Shown here: piece after piece, positions 1-7,977 of the stretch
Position numbering within the stretch: the stretch's first letter is position 1
Layout of the letters: every line of letters begins with the position of its first letter
Origin: Fodinibacter sp963763015
GTDB lineage: Bacteria > Actinomycetota > Actinomycetes > Actinomycetales > Dermatophilaceae
Length of the DNA: 64,000 nt
Direction: 5' to 3'
NCBI GenBank assembly: GCA_963763015.1
Contig: CAVXML010000009.1
Coordinates: forward strand, 310,001-374,000
Made by a program: the position numbers and the translations under genes
The notes under the pieces: generated by a model
What the model saw: the letters and a program-made list of their open reading frames with translations, nothing else
The model's database searches: none
What the model was told of the DNA's origin: nothing

Positions 1-17
1 CGGGCTGCGACGTTTGA

Positions 18-77
18 GCTACGGCGTCCCGCCGAGATGCCGCACGCGCCGCCGGCAAGATCATCCAGCGGCGCTGA
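18..77 (+). pseudogene. Possible C-terminal remnant of a tyrosine integrase
   Basis: After an in-frame TGA at 15-17, this frame reads about 19 residues ending in GKIIQRR and a TGA at 75-77. The short basic tail (ATASRRDAARAAG then GKIIQRR) resembles the C-termini of actinobacterial integrases, and it lies just before an attachment-like tRNA fragment, where integrase genes often sit. The upstream stop means the frame is broken or the resemblance is chance. The window is cut at base 1, so no catalytic residues can be examined. Weak call from context. Confidence 0.25.
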
Positions 78-82
78 CTGGA

Positions 83-106
83 CTGCACGTCATTCTGCAC
101 GTCATT
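83..106. repeat. Perfect tandem repeat, 2 x 12 bp
   Basis: The 12-mer CTGCACGTCATT occurs twice head to tail (83-94 and 95-106). Directly repeated short sites between an integrase gene and an attachment core are typical of arm-type integrase or excisionase binding sites. That role is inferred from position only. Confidence 0.6.
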
Positions 107-123
107 GCGGGTCGTCCACTACT

Positions 124-175
124 GTCCGTGACGTGACAGACCACGGAACTGAGCACGAGCCGAACAGTCACGGAC
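124..175. repeat. Inverted repeat, 9-bp arms
   Basis: GTCCGTGAC at 124-132 is the exact reverse complement of GTCACGGAC at 167-175. The pair flanks a 34-base spacer just upstream of the tRNA-Pro fragment. It may be a protein-binding site of the integrated element. No gene is recognisable between 78 and 198. Confidence 0.45.
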
Positions 176-198
176 CCCTGTGGCCTCCGTGCCGATGC

Positions 199-240
199 CT
201 GGGGGTCAAGGGGTCGCAGGTTCAAATCCTGTCAGCCCGA
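199..240 (+). other. tRNA-Pro(GGG) 3' fragment, probable attachment site core
   Basis: From the anticodon loop onward the sequence reads as a tRNA-Pro. The loop CTGGGGG carries anticodon GGG at 201-203. It is followed by the stem 3' strand TCAAG, a T-arm with stem GCAGG/CCTGT and loop TTCAAAT, the acceptor strand CAGCCCG and discriminator A. The 5' half is missing: the bases before the loop (GCCGATGC) do not pair with TCAAG and no D-arm is present. Elements that integrate into tRNA genes duplicate the 3' part, so this looks like the att site at one end of an element lying to the left. CCA is not encoded. Confidence 0.8.
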
Positions 241-366
241 CGCGTGTGATGTCCCAGACGTCGCCACGGACGGCTCCACTCCGCCCGGCGGATGCCTTGC
301 TGCCGGTCGGCCGATCGAGTCGATCCGCGGTGCCGCGAACCGTCGCGGCGTGAGACCGGAGGTCCG

Positions 367-996
367 ATGACCCAGACCGACCAGGCGCTGATCACGACAC
401 GCCGGGCACTGCACGGGGTGGCCGAGCTGGTCATCGCTGGCCCGCAGTACGCCATGCACGGGGACATCCGGCTCCGTGTCGTCCCCGGGGGCTTCGCCGG
501 AGCGGCTTCCGGCGTGCGGGTCGACGGCACCGAGCTCGTCTGGGACGGCGGCCGCATCCCGCTCGGCGGCACGTGCCGCGACCTCGCCCGAGCCGCCGGC
601 CTCACGGCCGGCGCGCCCGGGATGTACTCCGACGGCTCGGGTGTCGGCCCTGATGACGAGCTGTCGTTCGACCCCGACGCGTTGGCGGTGCTCCTCGGCT
701 GGTTCGAGCGCGGCGATGCAGCTCTTCGGGCCTTCGCCCCCGACGAGGAGCCCGTGCTCTGGCCCGAGCACTTCGACGTCGGGTACCCGCTGGACGAGGT
801 CAACTACGGGGTGTCCCCGGGCGACGACTGGTACGCCGCGCCGTACGCCTACGTCGGCCCGTGGACGCACCGCGACGGCGCCTTCTGGAACGCCTCCTTC
901 GGCGCGGCCCGCCCCGCCACCGACCTGCCCGATACCGACGCCGTCGTGGCCTTCTTCGCGCAGGGCCGCTCGGCAGCGGCATCCGGTGGCGACTGA
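367..996 (+). CDS. Conserved hypothetical protein
   Basis: A 209-residue soluble protein rich in aromatic and acidic residues, with no transmembrane segment or signal peptide. I do not recognise the family. Distinctive stretches are AELVIAGPQYAMHGDIRLRV near the start and DDWYAAPYAYVGPW in the C-terminal third. The ATG was chosen because GGAGG lies at 358-362. It is the first intact chromosomal gene after the tRNA-Pro fragment and stands alone, 133 bases before the next gene. Confidence 0.7.
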   Translation: MTQTDQALITTRRALHGVAELVIAGPQYAMHGDIRLRVVPGGFAGAASGVRVDGTELVWDGGRIPLGGTCRDLARAAGLTAGAPGMYSDGSGVGPDDELSFDPDALAVLLGWFERGDAALRAFAPDEEPVLWPEHFDVGYPLDEVNYGVSPGDDWYAAPYAYVGPWTHRDGAFWNASFGAARPATDLPDTDAVVAFFAQGRSAAASGGD

Positions 997-1129
997 CGGG
1001 CGGCAGTTCCCGGAAGGCGGCCATCACCAGCCGAGGTCGCCCACTGTGAGGCGTCGCCGGCTCGTGCTGGCTATGGTGGAAATCCGGCTGGTCGTGGACT
1101 GCACCAGACGACTGACACAGGGGGAACGC

Positions 1130-3094
1130 GTGCAGACACTTGTCCTGACCGCATCGACCGACGGAACGGCATCGACGACCAGGGAGTCGGTCGACGCTGG
1201 AACCAGCCGGGTGGAGGCTCGGTACGGGCGGCTGTGGCGACGGCCACCGAGGCGCCAGGTGGTGGTCTCCGCCACTGCGGGCATGGTGCTCTGGGAGCCG
1301 GCCGAGACGCCCTCTCGCTGGCCGGCCTGGGCAGCGGGGGACGACGTGGTCGTGGCCTCCGTCTACGCGCCCCTCGGCCACCGGGCGATCACCGGGTCGA
1401 CCCCCCTGGAGTCGGCGCCCATCACGCTCGCCGACGAGCTGGTCCACGCTCAGCACCTGATCGAGAGGATCGCCGCACCCTTCGTGTGCGCGCGCCTCGG
1501 CCCGACCGCCGACACCCTCGACATCTTCACCGATGCCGTGGGCGTCGGACGCTTCTTCGAGGTCCGAACCCCCACCGGCTGGGTCTGGAGCAACCGGCCG
1601 CTGGCGGCCCTCCTGTTCGCCGGCATGCCGGTCGGGCCGGATGCCGAGGCGTGGCAGCAGTCGGCGGTCGCGGACGAGCTCTTCGGCCACTCGACGCCCT
1701 ACGAAGGGGTGCGGGCCATGGAACCCGCCTCTCACGTCCACTGGGACGGGCGCAGTCGACGGCGGCGGGTGACCGTGGTGGACACGTGCGCGTCGTGGGT
1801 GCCCGCAGCGTGGGGATCGGAGCGGCCGATCGACTCCATCCTCGACGCGGCCGCGGCTGACCTGCCCGACGTCGCCGCTTCCATGGCTCGGCTCTACAAG
1901 GACCCCCTGGTGGTGGACCTGACCGGCGGACGAGACTCCCGACTGATGGCTGCGGCCTTCCTCGCGAGTGGGACGGACGTGGTCCTCCACACCCACGACG
2001 CCAACCCTGGCGACCTCGAGATCGCGCGGACGCTCGTCTCGATGCTGCCGCACCCGGTGGAGCACCAGGTGCGGCACGTGGCCACCGGCGGGGAGGTGGA
2101 GCCCCGCCCCGTGAAGGCGATGGACCATGCGCGACGGTGGCACGACTTCGCCGAGGGTCTGCGTCCGTGCACCTACCTCTACTCGAGCGTCCCGGCACAC
2201 CTGGACGGCAACAAGCGGGTCGTCGTGGGTGGCGTCGGAGGCGAGGTCGCGCACGGGTTCTTCTACCCCGGCGACCTCGATGCCCTCGAGAACCTGCCGC
2301 TCGAGCTGCAGCTCAGGGCGTACGCGGACCGGGTGGTCGCGCGGCAGGCCCGCGTCCCGGGTGCGAGCCCGGAAGCCCTGGCCCACGTGAACCACAGGGT
2401 CCTCGCCCAGCTCGAGCGCGTCTCATCGTGGGGGGTCCGGGGTGGCAACATCCTCGACCACTACTACGTGCTGCAGCGGATGCGCCGGTGGGGGACCACC
2501 GGAGAGCGTCTAGGCATCGTCTCCCCGCTGCTGGCGCCGAGCTTCCTCACCGCAGCGCTCGCGCTGACACCCGATGAACGCAGGACCAACACCCTCCACC
2601 GCGAGCTCACCCGCCGCCTCATGCCCGCGTGGGCCGACGTTCCCTACTTCCCCGGGGAGGTCGTGGCGAGAGGGGGGTACAGCCCCGCGCGGTTCGCCCG
2701 GGTCATCCGTCTGGCGGATGCCGAGGACCGTGGTGAGGTCGAGCGCGTCCTCACCGACGTCGACGACTGGGGCTCGGCGTTCGACACCGAGCGGGTGTAT
2801 CGCCTGTGGCACCTGTCGCTGCAGGGGAAGACGGACGCCTACCAGGAACGTGTGCTGCGCAGCGCGGTCTGGCGAGCAGGCTTCACCGACCACCTTGCCG
2901 GGGTGCACGGAGGTGTGGCCCGCCGCAGACCCGTGGCCGACATTCCCCTGCCGCCTCCGGTCCCCTCCCGACCTGTCCGGCGCTTCCGCGCGCACCCCGC
3001 AACCCGGGCGGCGGCCCGGACGCGGGTGTGGCAGAGGGCCAGGGCAACCCACGTCGGTCGGGCCCTGCGGTCGGTCCTGCAGCCCCGCACGTAG
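1130..3094 (+). CDS. Asparagine synthase-like protein
   Basis: A 654-residue protein with the two-part layout of asparagine synthetase B relatives. The N-terminal half (about 1-190) resembles the Ntn-type domain without a usable N-terminal catalytic Cys. The C-terminal half carries an ATP-pyrophosphatase-like loop, LTGGRDSR, near residue 264. The normal family loop is SGGxDS, so substrate activation through acyl-AMP is plausible but unproven; the N-domain suggests it is not glutamine-dependent. GTG was chosen because a GGGGGAA stretch lies just upstream; an in-frame ATG at 1073 is the alternative. Related proteins occur in peptide and polysaccharide modification, but no such neighbours are visible, so the substrate is unknown. 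Confidence 0.75.
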   Translation: MQTLVLTASTDGTASTTRESVDAGTSRVEARYGRLWRRPPRRQVVVSATAGMVLWEPAETPSRWPAWAAGDDVVVASVYAPLGHRAITGSTPLESAPITLADELVHAQHLIERIAAPFVCARLGPTADTLDIFTDAVGVGRFFEVRTPTGWVWSNRPLAALLFAGMPVGPDAEAWQQSAVADELFGHSTPYEGVRAMEPASHVHWDGRSRRRRVTVVDTCASWVPAAWGSERPIDSILDAAAADLPDVAASMARLYKDPLVVDLTGGRDSRLMAAAFLASGTDVVLHTHDANPGDLEIARTLVSMLPHPVEHQVRHVATGGEVEPRPVKAMDHARRWHDFAEGLRPCTYLYSSVPAHLDGNKRVVVGGVGGEVAHGFFYPGDLDALENLPLELQLRAYADRVVARQARVPGASPEALAHVNHRVLAQLERVSSWGVRGGNILDHYYVLQRMRRWGTTGERLGIVSPLLAPSFLTAALALTPDERRTNTLHRELTRRLMPAWADVPYFPGEVVARGGYSPARFARVIRLADAEDRGEVERVLTDVDDWGSAFDTERVYRLWHLSLQGKTDAYQERVLRSAVWRAGFTDHLAGVHGGVARRRPVADIPLPPPVPSRPVRRFRAHPATRAAARTRVWQRARATHVGRALRSVLQPRT

Positions 3095-3109
3095 TCGTCC
3101 GGTCGCCGG

Positions 3110-3144
3110 CACTTGACCTGACCAGGACAGCACCGACACTTGAC
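3110..3144 (+). repeat. Direct repeat CACTTGAC x 2
   Basis: CACTTGAC occurs at 3110-3117 and again at 3137-3144, 27 bases apart, immediately before the start codon of the sigma-like membrane protein gene. The TTGAC core resembles a -35 element. It could be a regulator binding site; function is unknown. Confidence 0.35.
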
Positions 3145-3146
3145 GT

Positions 3147-5009
3147 GTGACGGTCACGCTCGACGACGACTTCGCCCGGTTCGTCGCCGCGCGCTGGTCG
3201 GACCTCGAGCCGGTGGCCCACCTCGTGACCCTGGACCGCGACTCGGCCCGGAGCATCACGGTGGACGTCCTCGCCGACCTCCGCGCCGAGTGGCGGGAGG
3301 TGGTGGAGGACGGCTCTCCGGCGGCCGAAGCGCGGCGGTCGGTCATGGCGGCCGCCTTGAACGAGGCCACGAGGCACCCACGTCCCTCGGCACGGGTTCC
3401 GGTCGCGGGGCTGGACGCCGCCGAGCCCGAGGCGTGCGTCGCCGTCCTCGTTCCTGTCCTGCAGGCGGCATCGCCCCTGGAACGGGCCGTCGTCGGGACA
3501 TCGCTGATGTGGGGCACCGTGCCGGAGGAGACCGCCGTGCTCGCGGGGGTGCCCGCCACCGCCGCCCGGGCAGCGGAGGACGCAGTCCGGGCACGGCTCC
3601 TCGCGGCGCACACGGGTGCCCGGGTGGACCAGGGCGGGATGCCCGCGGAGTGGCGGCTCGAACGCGACCTCAGCGACGCGGTCGACCTGCTCCTGGCCGA
3701 CCACGACGATCCGCCGGACCCGGCCGAGCTCGTGGGGAGCAGGAGCGGCCAGCTCCGCCGGCGGTCCCTCGTTCTCGGGGCGACGGCGGGCATGTGTGCA
3801 CTCGCCCTCGGCGCCTGGGCAGCTCGTGAGGTCGGCCTGGGCGCCGTAGCCGGCCCGGCCGCGCAACCTCCCGGCCCGAATGACCCCGTCTGGCGCTCCG
3901 CGGCCACCTGGCCGGCTCGCGGCCGGTTGGCCGACGACGCCGTCCTCGCCTCGATGGTGACGACGATGGCACCGAGCTCGCGCCTCCTCTTCGCCGACGA
4001 CCTGCCGGGTCGGCGGGTCGTCGTCGTGGGAAAGCCCGACGAAGGTGGCACACCTGGGCTCGACGTCCGGCTCTGGACCGGGCCGGAGGGCGGTGGACCG
4101 GAGGTCCTCGTGGAGACGTCCGTGGGTCGTAGCCGCGTGCAGTTCGCCGATGACGTCGTGCCGGTGGTCGTCCCGCAGCCGGCGCAGGCCGGCCTGCCCG
4201 AGCTCCTCCTGCTCACCCGCCCCGTCGTGGCCACGGCCGAGTACTCCACCCGGGTCTCCTACGCGCGCACCGGTGAGGTGAGCCGCACCTGGCGGGAGGT
4301 CCGCCTGACGGGGGGGTTCGCCACGGTGCCGATCACCTCCCCGGTGCCGCCGGCCCTGCGGGTGCGGGTGGACGGCTACGACGGGGCGGCCGTGGGTGCC
4401 GTGGTGACCGGACTCGGGCCGCCGGATCTCGCGGCCTCGCTGGCTGACTCGCTCGTGAGCGCCCTCGGCCCGTTCGTCTCTGCGTGCACCGGGGTGGAGC
4501 CGTCATCCCTACGCCACACCGTCGTCCTCGACGCCGAGGTGCCCGGTGATGTCGTAGCCGTCGAGGGGACCGGGGGGAGGGGCGGCCACGTGGTCGTCGT
4601 GCAGACCCGCCTGCCCAATGGAGCCCTTCTGCGCTCGGTCCGGGCAGCAGTGGGCGGGCCGGAGCCGGCACGGCGCCTGGACCTCGAGACCGTGCGGCCC
4701 ATCGAGCTCGCCGACTCCCGACAGCCCTTCGCGGTGCGGCTGCCGTGGTACGGCACGAGGACCGGGCGGTTCCTCGTCCTCGCCCCGGGTGCGGCTCGGG
4801 CGCAGCTCGGGGCCGTCGCGTCGAACGTGTACCCGACGTCGGAGGTGACGCCGCTGGTCGACGGCACGGGGATCCTCGACGTGCCCGACGCCCGACTCGC
4901 CTCCGTCTACCGACTCGTCCTGTGGGGCTCGTCGGGGGAGCGGCTCGGAGCCTGGCGCCAGGTCTTCCGTCGTGGCGACCCACGAGACCTGTGGGCACGA
5001 CCGCGCTGA
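3147..5009 (+). CDS. Sigma-factor-like N-terminus fused to a membrane-anchored extracytoplasmic domain
   Basis: A 620-residue protein. The first 170 residues look like a degenerate SigE-family ECF sigma factor: DDFARFVAARWSDLEP matches the start of sigma region 2, and a later stretch around EETAVLAGVPATAARAAEDAV resembles a sigma-4 helix-turn-helix. A single hydrophobic segment follows at about 207-230 (LVLGATAGMCALALGAWAA), then about 390 residues of presumed extracellular beta-rich domain. It may be a signalling protein or a sigma fold reused as an anchor; the -10-reading residues look poorly conserved. The GTG start has no clear Shine-Dalgarno sequence. Confidence 0.6.
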   Translation: MTVTLDDDFARFVAARWSDLEPVAHLVTLDRDSARSITVDVLADLRAEWREVVEDGSPAAEARRSVMAAALNEATRHPRPSARVPVAGLDAAEPEACVAVLVPVLQAASPLERAVVGTSLMWGTVPEETAVLAGVPATAARAAEDAVRARLLAAHTGARVDQGGMPAEWRLERDLSDAVDLLLADHDDPPDPAELVGSRSGQLRRRSLVLGATAGMCALALGAWAAREVGLGAVAGPAAQPPGPNDPVWRSAATWPARGRLADDAVLASMVTTMAPSSRLLFADDLPGRRVVVVGKPDEGGTPGLDVRLWTGPEGGGPEVLVETSVGRSRVQFADDVVPVVVPQPAQAGLPELLLLTRPVVATAEYSTRVSYARTGEVSRTWREVRLTGGFATVPITSPVPPALRVRVDGYDGAAVGAVVTGLGPPDLAASLADSLVSALGPFVSACTGVEPSSLRHTVVLDAEVPGDVVAVEGTGGRGGHVVVVQTRLPNGALLRSVRAAVGGPEPARRLDLETVRPIELADSRQPFAVRLPWYGTRTGRFLVLAPGAARAQLGAVASNVYPTSEVTPLVDGTGILDVPDARLASVYRLVLWGSSGERLGAWRQVFRRGDPRDLWARPR

Positions 5010-5040
5010 CCCGGGAGGCCGTCTCGGAGCCGGACCTGAC

Positions 5041-5046
5041 TACGCT
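5041..5046 (+). promoter_or_regulatory. -10 box TACGCT, leaderless start
   Basis: TACGCT ends 6 bases before the ATG of the MFS-cNMP gene. This spacing predicts a transcript starting at or next to the start codon. No convincing -35 box is seen. Confidence 0.4.
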
Positions 5047-5052
5047 GCCTGG

Positions 5053-6738
5053 ATGCCGCCCCCGCCACCTCGACGGTCGGCCGCGAGGCTGCGGGCCGCA
5101 ACCGGCGCCTTCGTCACGACGTGGCGCAACCCGCAGCTCCGGCGAGCCCAGGCGGCGTTCTTCGGGGCGTGGACGGCGGAGTGGGCCGTCACCGTCGTCC
5201 TGGGCATCTACGCCTACGACCGCGGTGGTGCAGCCGAGGTCGGCGTGGTCGCCCTGCTGAGGGTGCTGCCCGCGGCGGTCGTGGCCCCGCTCGCCACGCA
5301 GTACGCCGACCGCTGGCCGCGGGAGAAGGTGCTGGTCGTGGTCTCAGTCGTGCGGTCCCTGTCGGTGGCGGCGGCTGCCTGGGCCGTGGTGGCGGACGGG
5401 CCGGCCCTCGGCGTCTACGCCCTCATCACCGTGTCGTCCGCAGCGGCCGTGCTCTTCCGGCCGGTGCACTCCGCACTGCTGCCCTCGCTCTGCGCGACCG
5501 CAGAGGAGCTCGCCGGAGCCAACGTGGTCCGGGGGGCGCTGGACTCGGCGGCCACGCTGGCCGGCCCGCTGCTGACCGCCGTCCTCCTCGCGAACGGCGG
5601 GCTCGGCCGGGTGCTCGTGGTGGCCGCGCTCGCCTCCGCCTGGGCCGCCGTGCTCATGGCGCGCGTGCACCCGGAGGCCGCGACCGTCGAGGAACCCGCG
5701 CCCTCCGAGGGCGCGCTGGCCCGGACACTCGGCGGCCTCCGGGCCGTGGGAGAACACCGCGACCTCCGCCTCATCTTCGCGCTCATCGCCGCCCAGACGT
5801 TCATGCGCGGCGCGGTCACCGTCTTCACCGTCGTCGTCGCCCTCGAGCTCGTGGGCATGGGAGAGGCCGGAGTGGGCGCTCTCAGCGCTTACCTGGGGGC
5901 CGGGGCGCTGGCCGCCTCGTTCGCGGCATCCCTCCTGGTGGGAACCCGCCGGCTGGGGCGGTGGTTCGGTCTTGGTGCCGCCCTGTGGGGCGCACCCCTG
6001 GTGTTCATCGGCCTGCTGCCGTCACCCGCCATGGCCGCAGTCATGCTCGCCGCGGTCGGCGCCGGGAACGCGCTGATCGACGTTGGAGGGTTCACCCTCA
6101 TCGCCCGCAACGCCCCGACCCGGGCCATGGCCCGCGTGTTCGGGATGCTGGAGAGCCTCATCGCGCTCTCCGTCGGACTCGGGGCCGTCGTGACGCCCGT
6201 CGTCATGGACCTCGTCGGACTCCGGACGGCGCTCGTGGTGCTGGGCCTGCTGAGCCCGGCGGCGGTGTCGCTGTGCTGGCTGCGGCTGCGGGCCCTGGAC
6301 CACCGGATGGTCCGGCGCGACGACGAGCTCGAGGCACTGCGGGGGGTGGCCCTCTTCGATGTCCTCCCGCTGCCGGCCCTGGAGGACGTGGCCCGCCAGC
6401 TGGACCACGTCGTCGTCCCCGCCGGAGCGACCGTCTTCTCCCAGGGCGAGGAGGGGGACCGCTTCTACGTCGTGATGGACGGCGAGGCGGAGGTCATCGG
6501 CGACGGTCGGCGGATCGCGGGGCTCGGCCCCGGCGACTCGTTCGGCGAGATCGCCCTGCTGCGCCGGGTGCCGCGCACGGCCACCGTGCGCGCGGTGACC
6601 ACGCTGCGGCTCGAGTCGCTGCGCTGCGACCGCTTCCTCGCGGTCCTCACCCGCACTCGTGGGGATGCCGCCGCGCACGCCCGCGCGGACGAGATGCTGG
6701 ACCGCTTCGCGCCCCGACCCGAGCCCGAGGTCTCCTGA
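5053..6738 (+). CDS. MFS transporter with C-terminal cyclic nucleotide-binding domain
   Basis: A 561-residue fusion. Residues about 20-420 form a major facilitator with roughly 10-12 hydrophobic segments. Residues about 433-550 form a cNMP-binding beta-barrel: LFDVLPLPALEDVARQL, then VFSQGEEGDRFYVVMDGEAEV, then GDSFGEIALLRRVPRTATV. The last keeps the phosphate-binding FGEIAL(x)nR(x)A pattern, so a nucleotide could bind on the cytoplasmic side. The transported substrate cannot be told. The start is supported by the -10 box 6 bases upstream; an upstream in-frame extension would overlap the preceding gene. Confidence 0.85.
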   Translation: MPPPPPRRSAARLRAATGAFVTTWRNPQLRRAQAAFFGAWTAEWAVTVVLGIYAYDRGGAAEVGVVALLRVLPAAVVAPLATQYADRWPREKVLVVVSVVRSLSVAAAAWAVVADGPALGVYALITVSSAAAVLFRPVHSALLPSLCATAEELAGANVVRGALDSAATLAGPLLTAVLLANGGLGRVLVVAALASAWAAVLMARVHPEAATVEEPAPSEGALARTLGGLRAVGEHRDLRLIFALIAAQTFMRGAVTVFTVVVALELVGMGEAGVGALSAYLGAGALAASFAASLLVGTRRLGRWFGLGAALWGAPLVFIGLLPSPAMAAVMLAAVGAGNALIDVGGFTLIARNAPTRAMARVFGMLESLIALSVGLGAVVTPVVMDLVGLRTALVVLGLLSPAAVSLCWLRLRALDHRMVRRDDELEALRGVALFDVLPLPALEDVARQLDHVVVPAGATVFSQGEEGDRFYVVMDGEAEVIGDGRRIAGLGPGDSFGEIALLRRVPRTATVRAVTTLRLESLRCDRFLAVLTRTRGDAAAHARADEMLDRFAPRPEPEVS

Positions 6739-6768
6739 CGGCCCGCCCACCGCGACACGGGTCCAGCC

Positions 6769-7920
6769 TCAGAGCACCGACGCCATTCGCCGCACGGCCT
6801 CCTCGACGATCTCGGGAGATGTCGCGAGGTTCAGCCGCGCGAAGCCACGCCCCATTTCGTGCCCGAACGAGGGTCCCGAGCCGAGGGCCACCCGGCCCCG
6901 GGTCCGGAACACCGCGGCGGGGTCGTCGCCGAGGCCAAGCTCCCGGCAGTCCAGCCAGGCGAGGTACGTCGCCTCCTGCGGGTGCCATCGCACCGACGGG
7001 AGGTGGTGCGCGAGCAGCCCCGCGAGGAGCGACCGGTTGGCATCGAGCTCGCCGACCAGCCGTGCCAGCCACTCCCGGCCGTCGTCCATCGCCGCCACGT
7101 GTGCGATGGCGCCCACGTGGGACGACCCGTGGGTGTGCACCTCGTGGAGCCGGCCGAGGACGTCGACCGCTCGTGGCCCGGCCATGACGAGCCCCGACTT
7201 GAGCCCGGCGAGGTTCCAGCCCTTCGACGGCGAGAACACGCTGAACCCGTGGCCGCCCCCCGGCACGGTGAGGTAGGGCGTGAAACCGGGCCCCCCGGCA
7301 TACACGACGGGCGCGTGGATCTCGTCGGCGACCACCCGCACGCCGTGCTCCTCGGCCAGGGCGGCCAGCGTGGCCAGCTCGTCGGGGGAGTGCACTGTCC
7401 CGGTGGGGTTCTGCGGGTTGCAGAGCAGGTACGCCGCGCGCTCCCCGCGGCTCGTGGCCGAACGGAAGGCGGCCTGCAGCGCGGCGGGATCGAGTCGCCC
7501 GTCGGTCGTGAGGGCCGCGTCGACGCGGCGGCGTCCGATGGCCTCGACGAAGCCGAAGAAGGCGTTGTAGACCGGGGGTGAGACAACGACCGGCCCCCCT
7601 TCGTCGGTCAGCAGCCGGAGCAGCTCGGCGCAGCCGATCATCACGTCCGGCACGATCATCGAGGCGTCCGGGTCGACCGCCCAGCCCCACGTCGCCGACG
7701 CGTACCGGGCGACCGCCGCCGCGTACCGGGGCCCCCAGCCGTAACCGGTGTCGCCGCGACGGAGCGCCGCAGTCACGGCGTCGACGACGGCCGGGCACGG
7801 GTCGGCGTCCATCTCGGCCACCCACAGCGGCAGGACGTCGGGCCCGAACGCAACCCACTTCGCACTCGTGCGGTCGCGGCGGAGCTCGGTCTCGGGGGCA
7901 CGCAGCACGGTCTGGGCCAT
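6769..7920 (-). CDS. MalY/PatB-type PLP-dependent C-S lyase or aminotransferase
   Basis: A 383-residue class I/II aminotransferase-fold enzyme. Family marks are PLWVAEMDADPCPAVVDAV near residue 30, LCNPQNPTGTVHS, VVADEIHAP and the PLP-lysine segment FSPSKGWNLAGLKSG. PatB/MalY enzymes cleave cystathionine or cysteine to pyruvate, ammonia and a thiol; the in vivo substrate is not evident. It is transcribed divergently from the CDP-alcohol phosphatidyltransferase gene. The ATG start lies 7 bases after a TAGGGT -10 box, so a leaderless message is likely. Confidence 0.85.
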   Translation of the reverse strand: MAQTVLRAPETELRRDRTSAKWVAFGPDVLPLWVAEMDADPCPAVVDAVTAALRRGDTGYGWGPRYAAAVARYASATWGWAVDPDASMIVPDVMIGCAELLRLLTDEGGPVVVSPPVYNAFFGFVEAIGRRRVDAALTTDGRLDPAALQAAFRSATSRGERAAYLLCNPQNPTGTVHSPDELATLAALAEEHGVRVVADEIHAPVVYAGGPGFTPYLTVPGGGHGFSVFSPSKGWNLAGLKSGLVMAGPRAVDVLGRLHEVHTHGSSHVGAIAHVAAMDDGREWLARLVGELDANRSLLAGLLAHHLPSVRWHPQEATYLAWLDCRELGLGDDPAAVFRTRGRVALGSGPSFGHEMGRGFARLNLATSPEIVEEAVRRMASVL

Positions 7921-7927
7921 GCCGACA

Positions 7928-7933
7928 ACCCTA
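7928..7933 (-). promoter_or_regulatory. -10 box TAGGGT of the C-S lyase gene
   Basis: On the minus strand TAGGGT lies 7 bases before the ATG at 7920, giving a predicted leaderless transcript. The divergent promoter for the next gene lies 32 bases away. Confidence 0.5.
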
Positions 7934-7964
7934 GGACGGCGCCGTCGGCGCGGGGAGGACCGCA

Positions 7965-7970
7965 TAGAGT
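7965..7970 (+). promoter_or_regulatory. -10 box TAGAGT of the phosphatidyltransferase operon
   Basis: TAGAGT ends 7 bases before the ATG at 7978, predicting a leaderless transcript that could read through the DUF881-sbp-DUF881 genes. Confidence 0.5.
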
Positions 7971-7977
7971 TGCCGAC

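Noticed and set aside
1..7. CGGGCTG at the left edge is exactly complementary to the acceptor strand CAGCCCG at 233-239, suggesting a tRNA with a 160-base intron.
   Set aside because: The bases after it do not form a D-arm or anticodon stem, and bacterial tRNA-Pro genes do not carry such introns. The 3' fragment is better explained as an attachment core.
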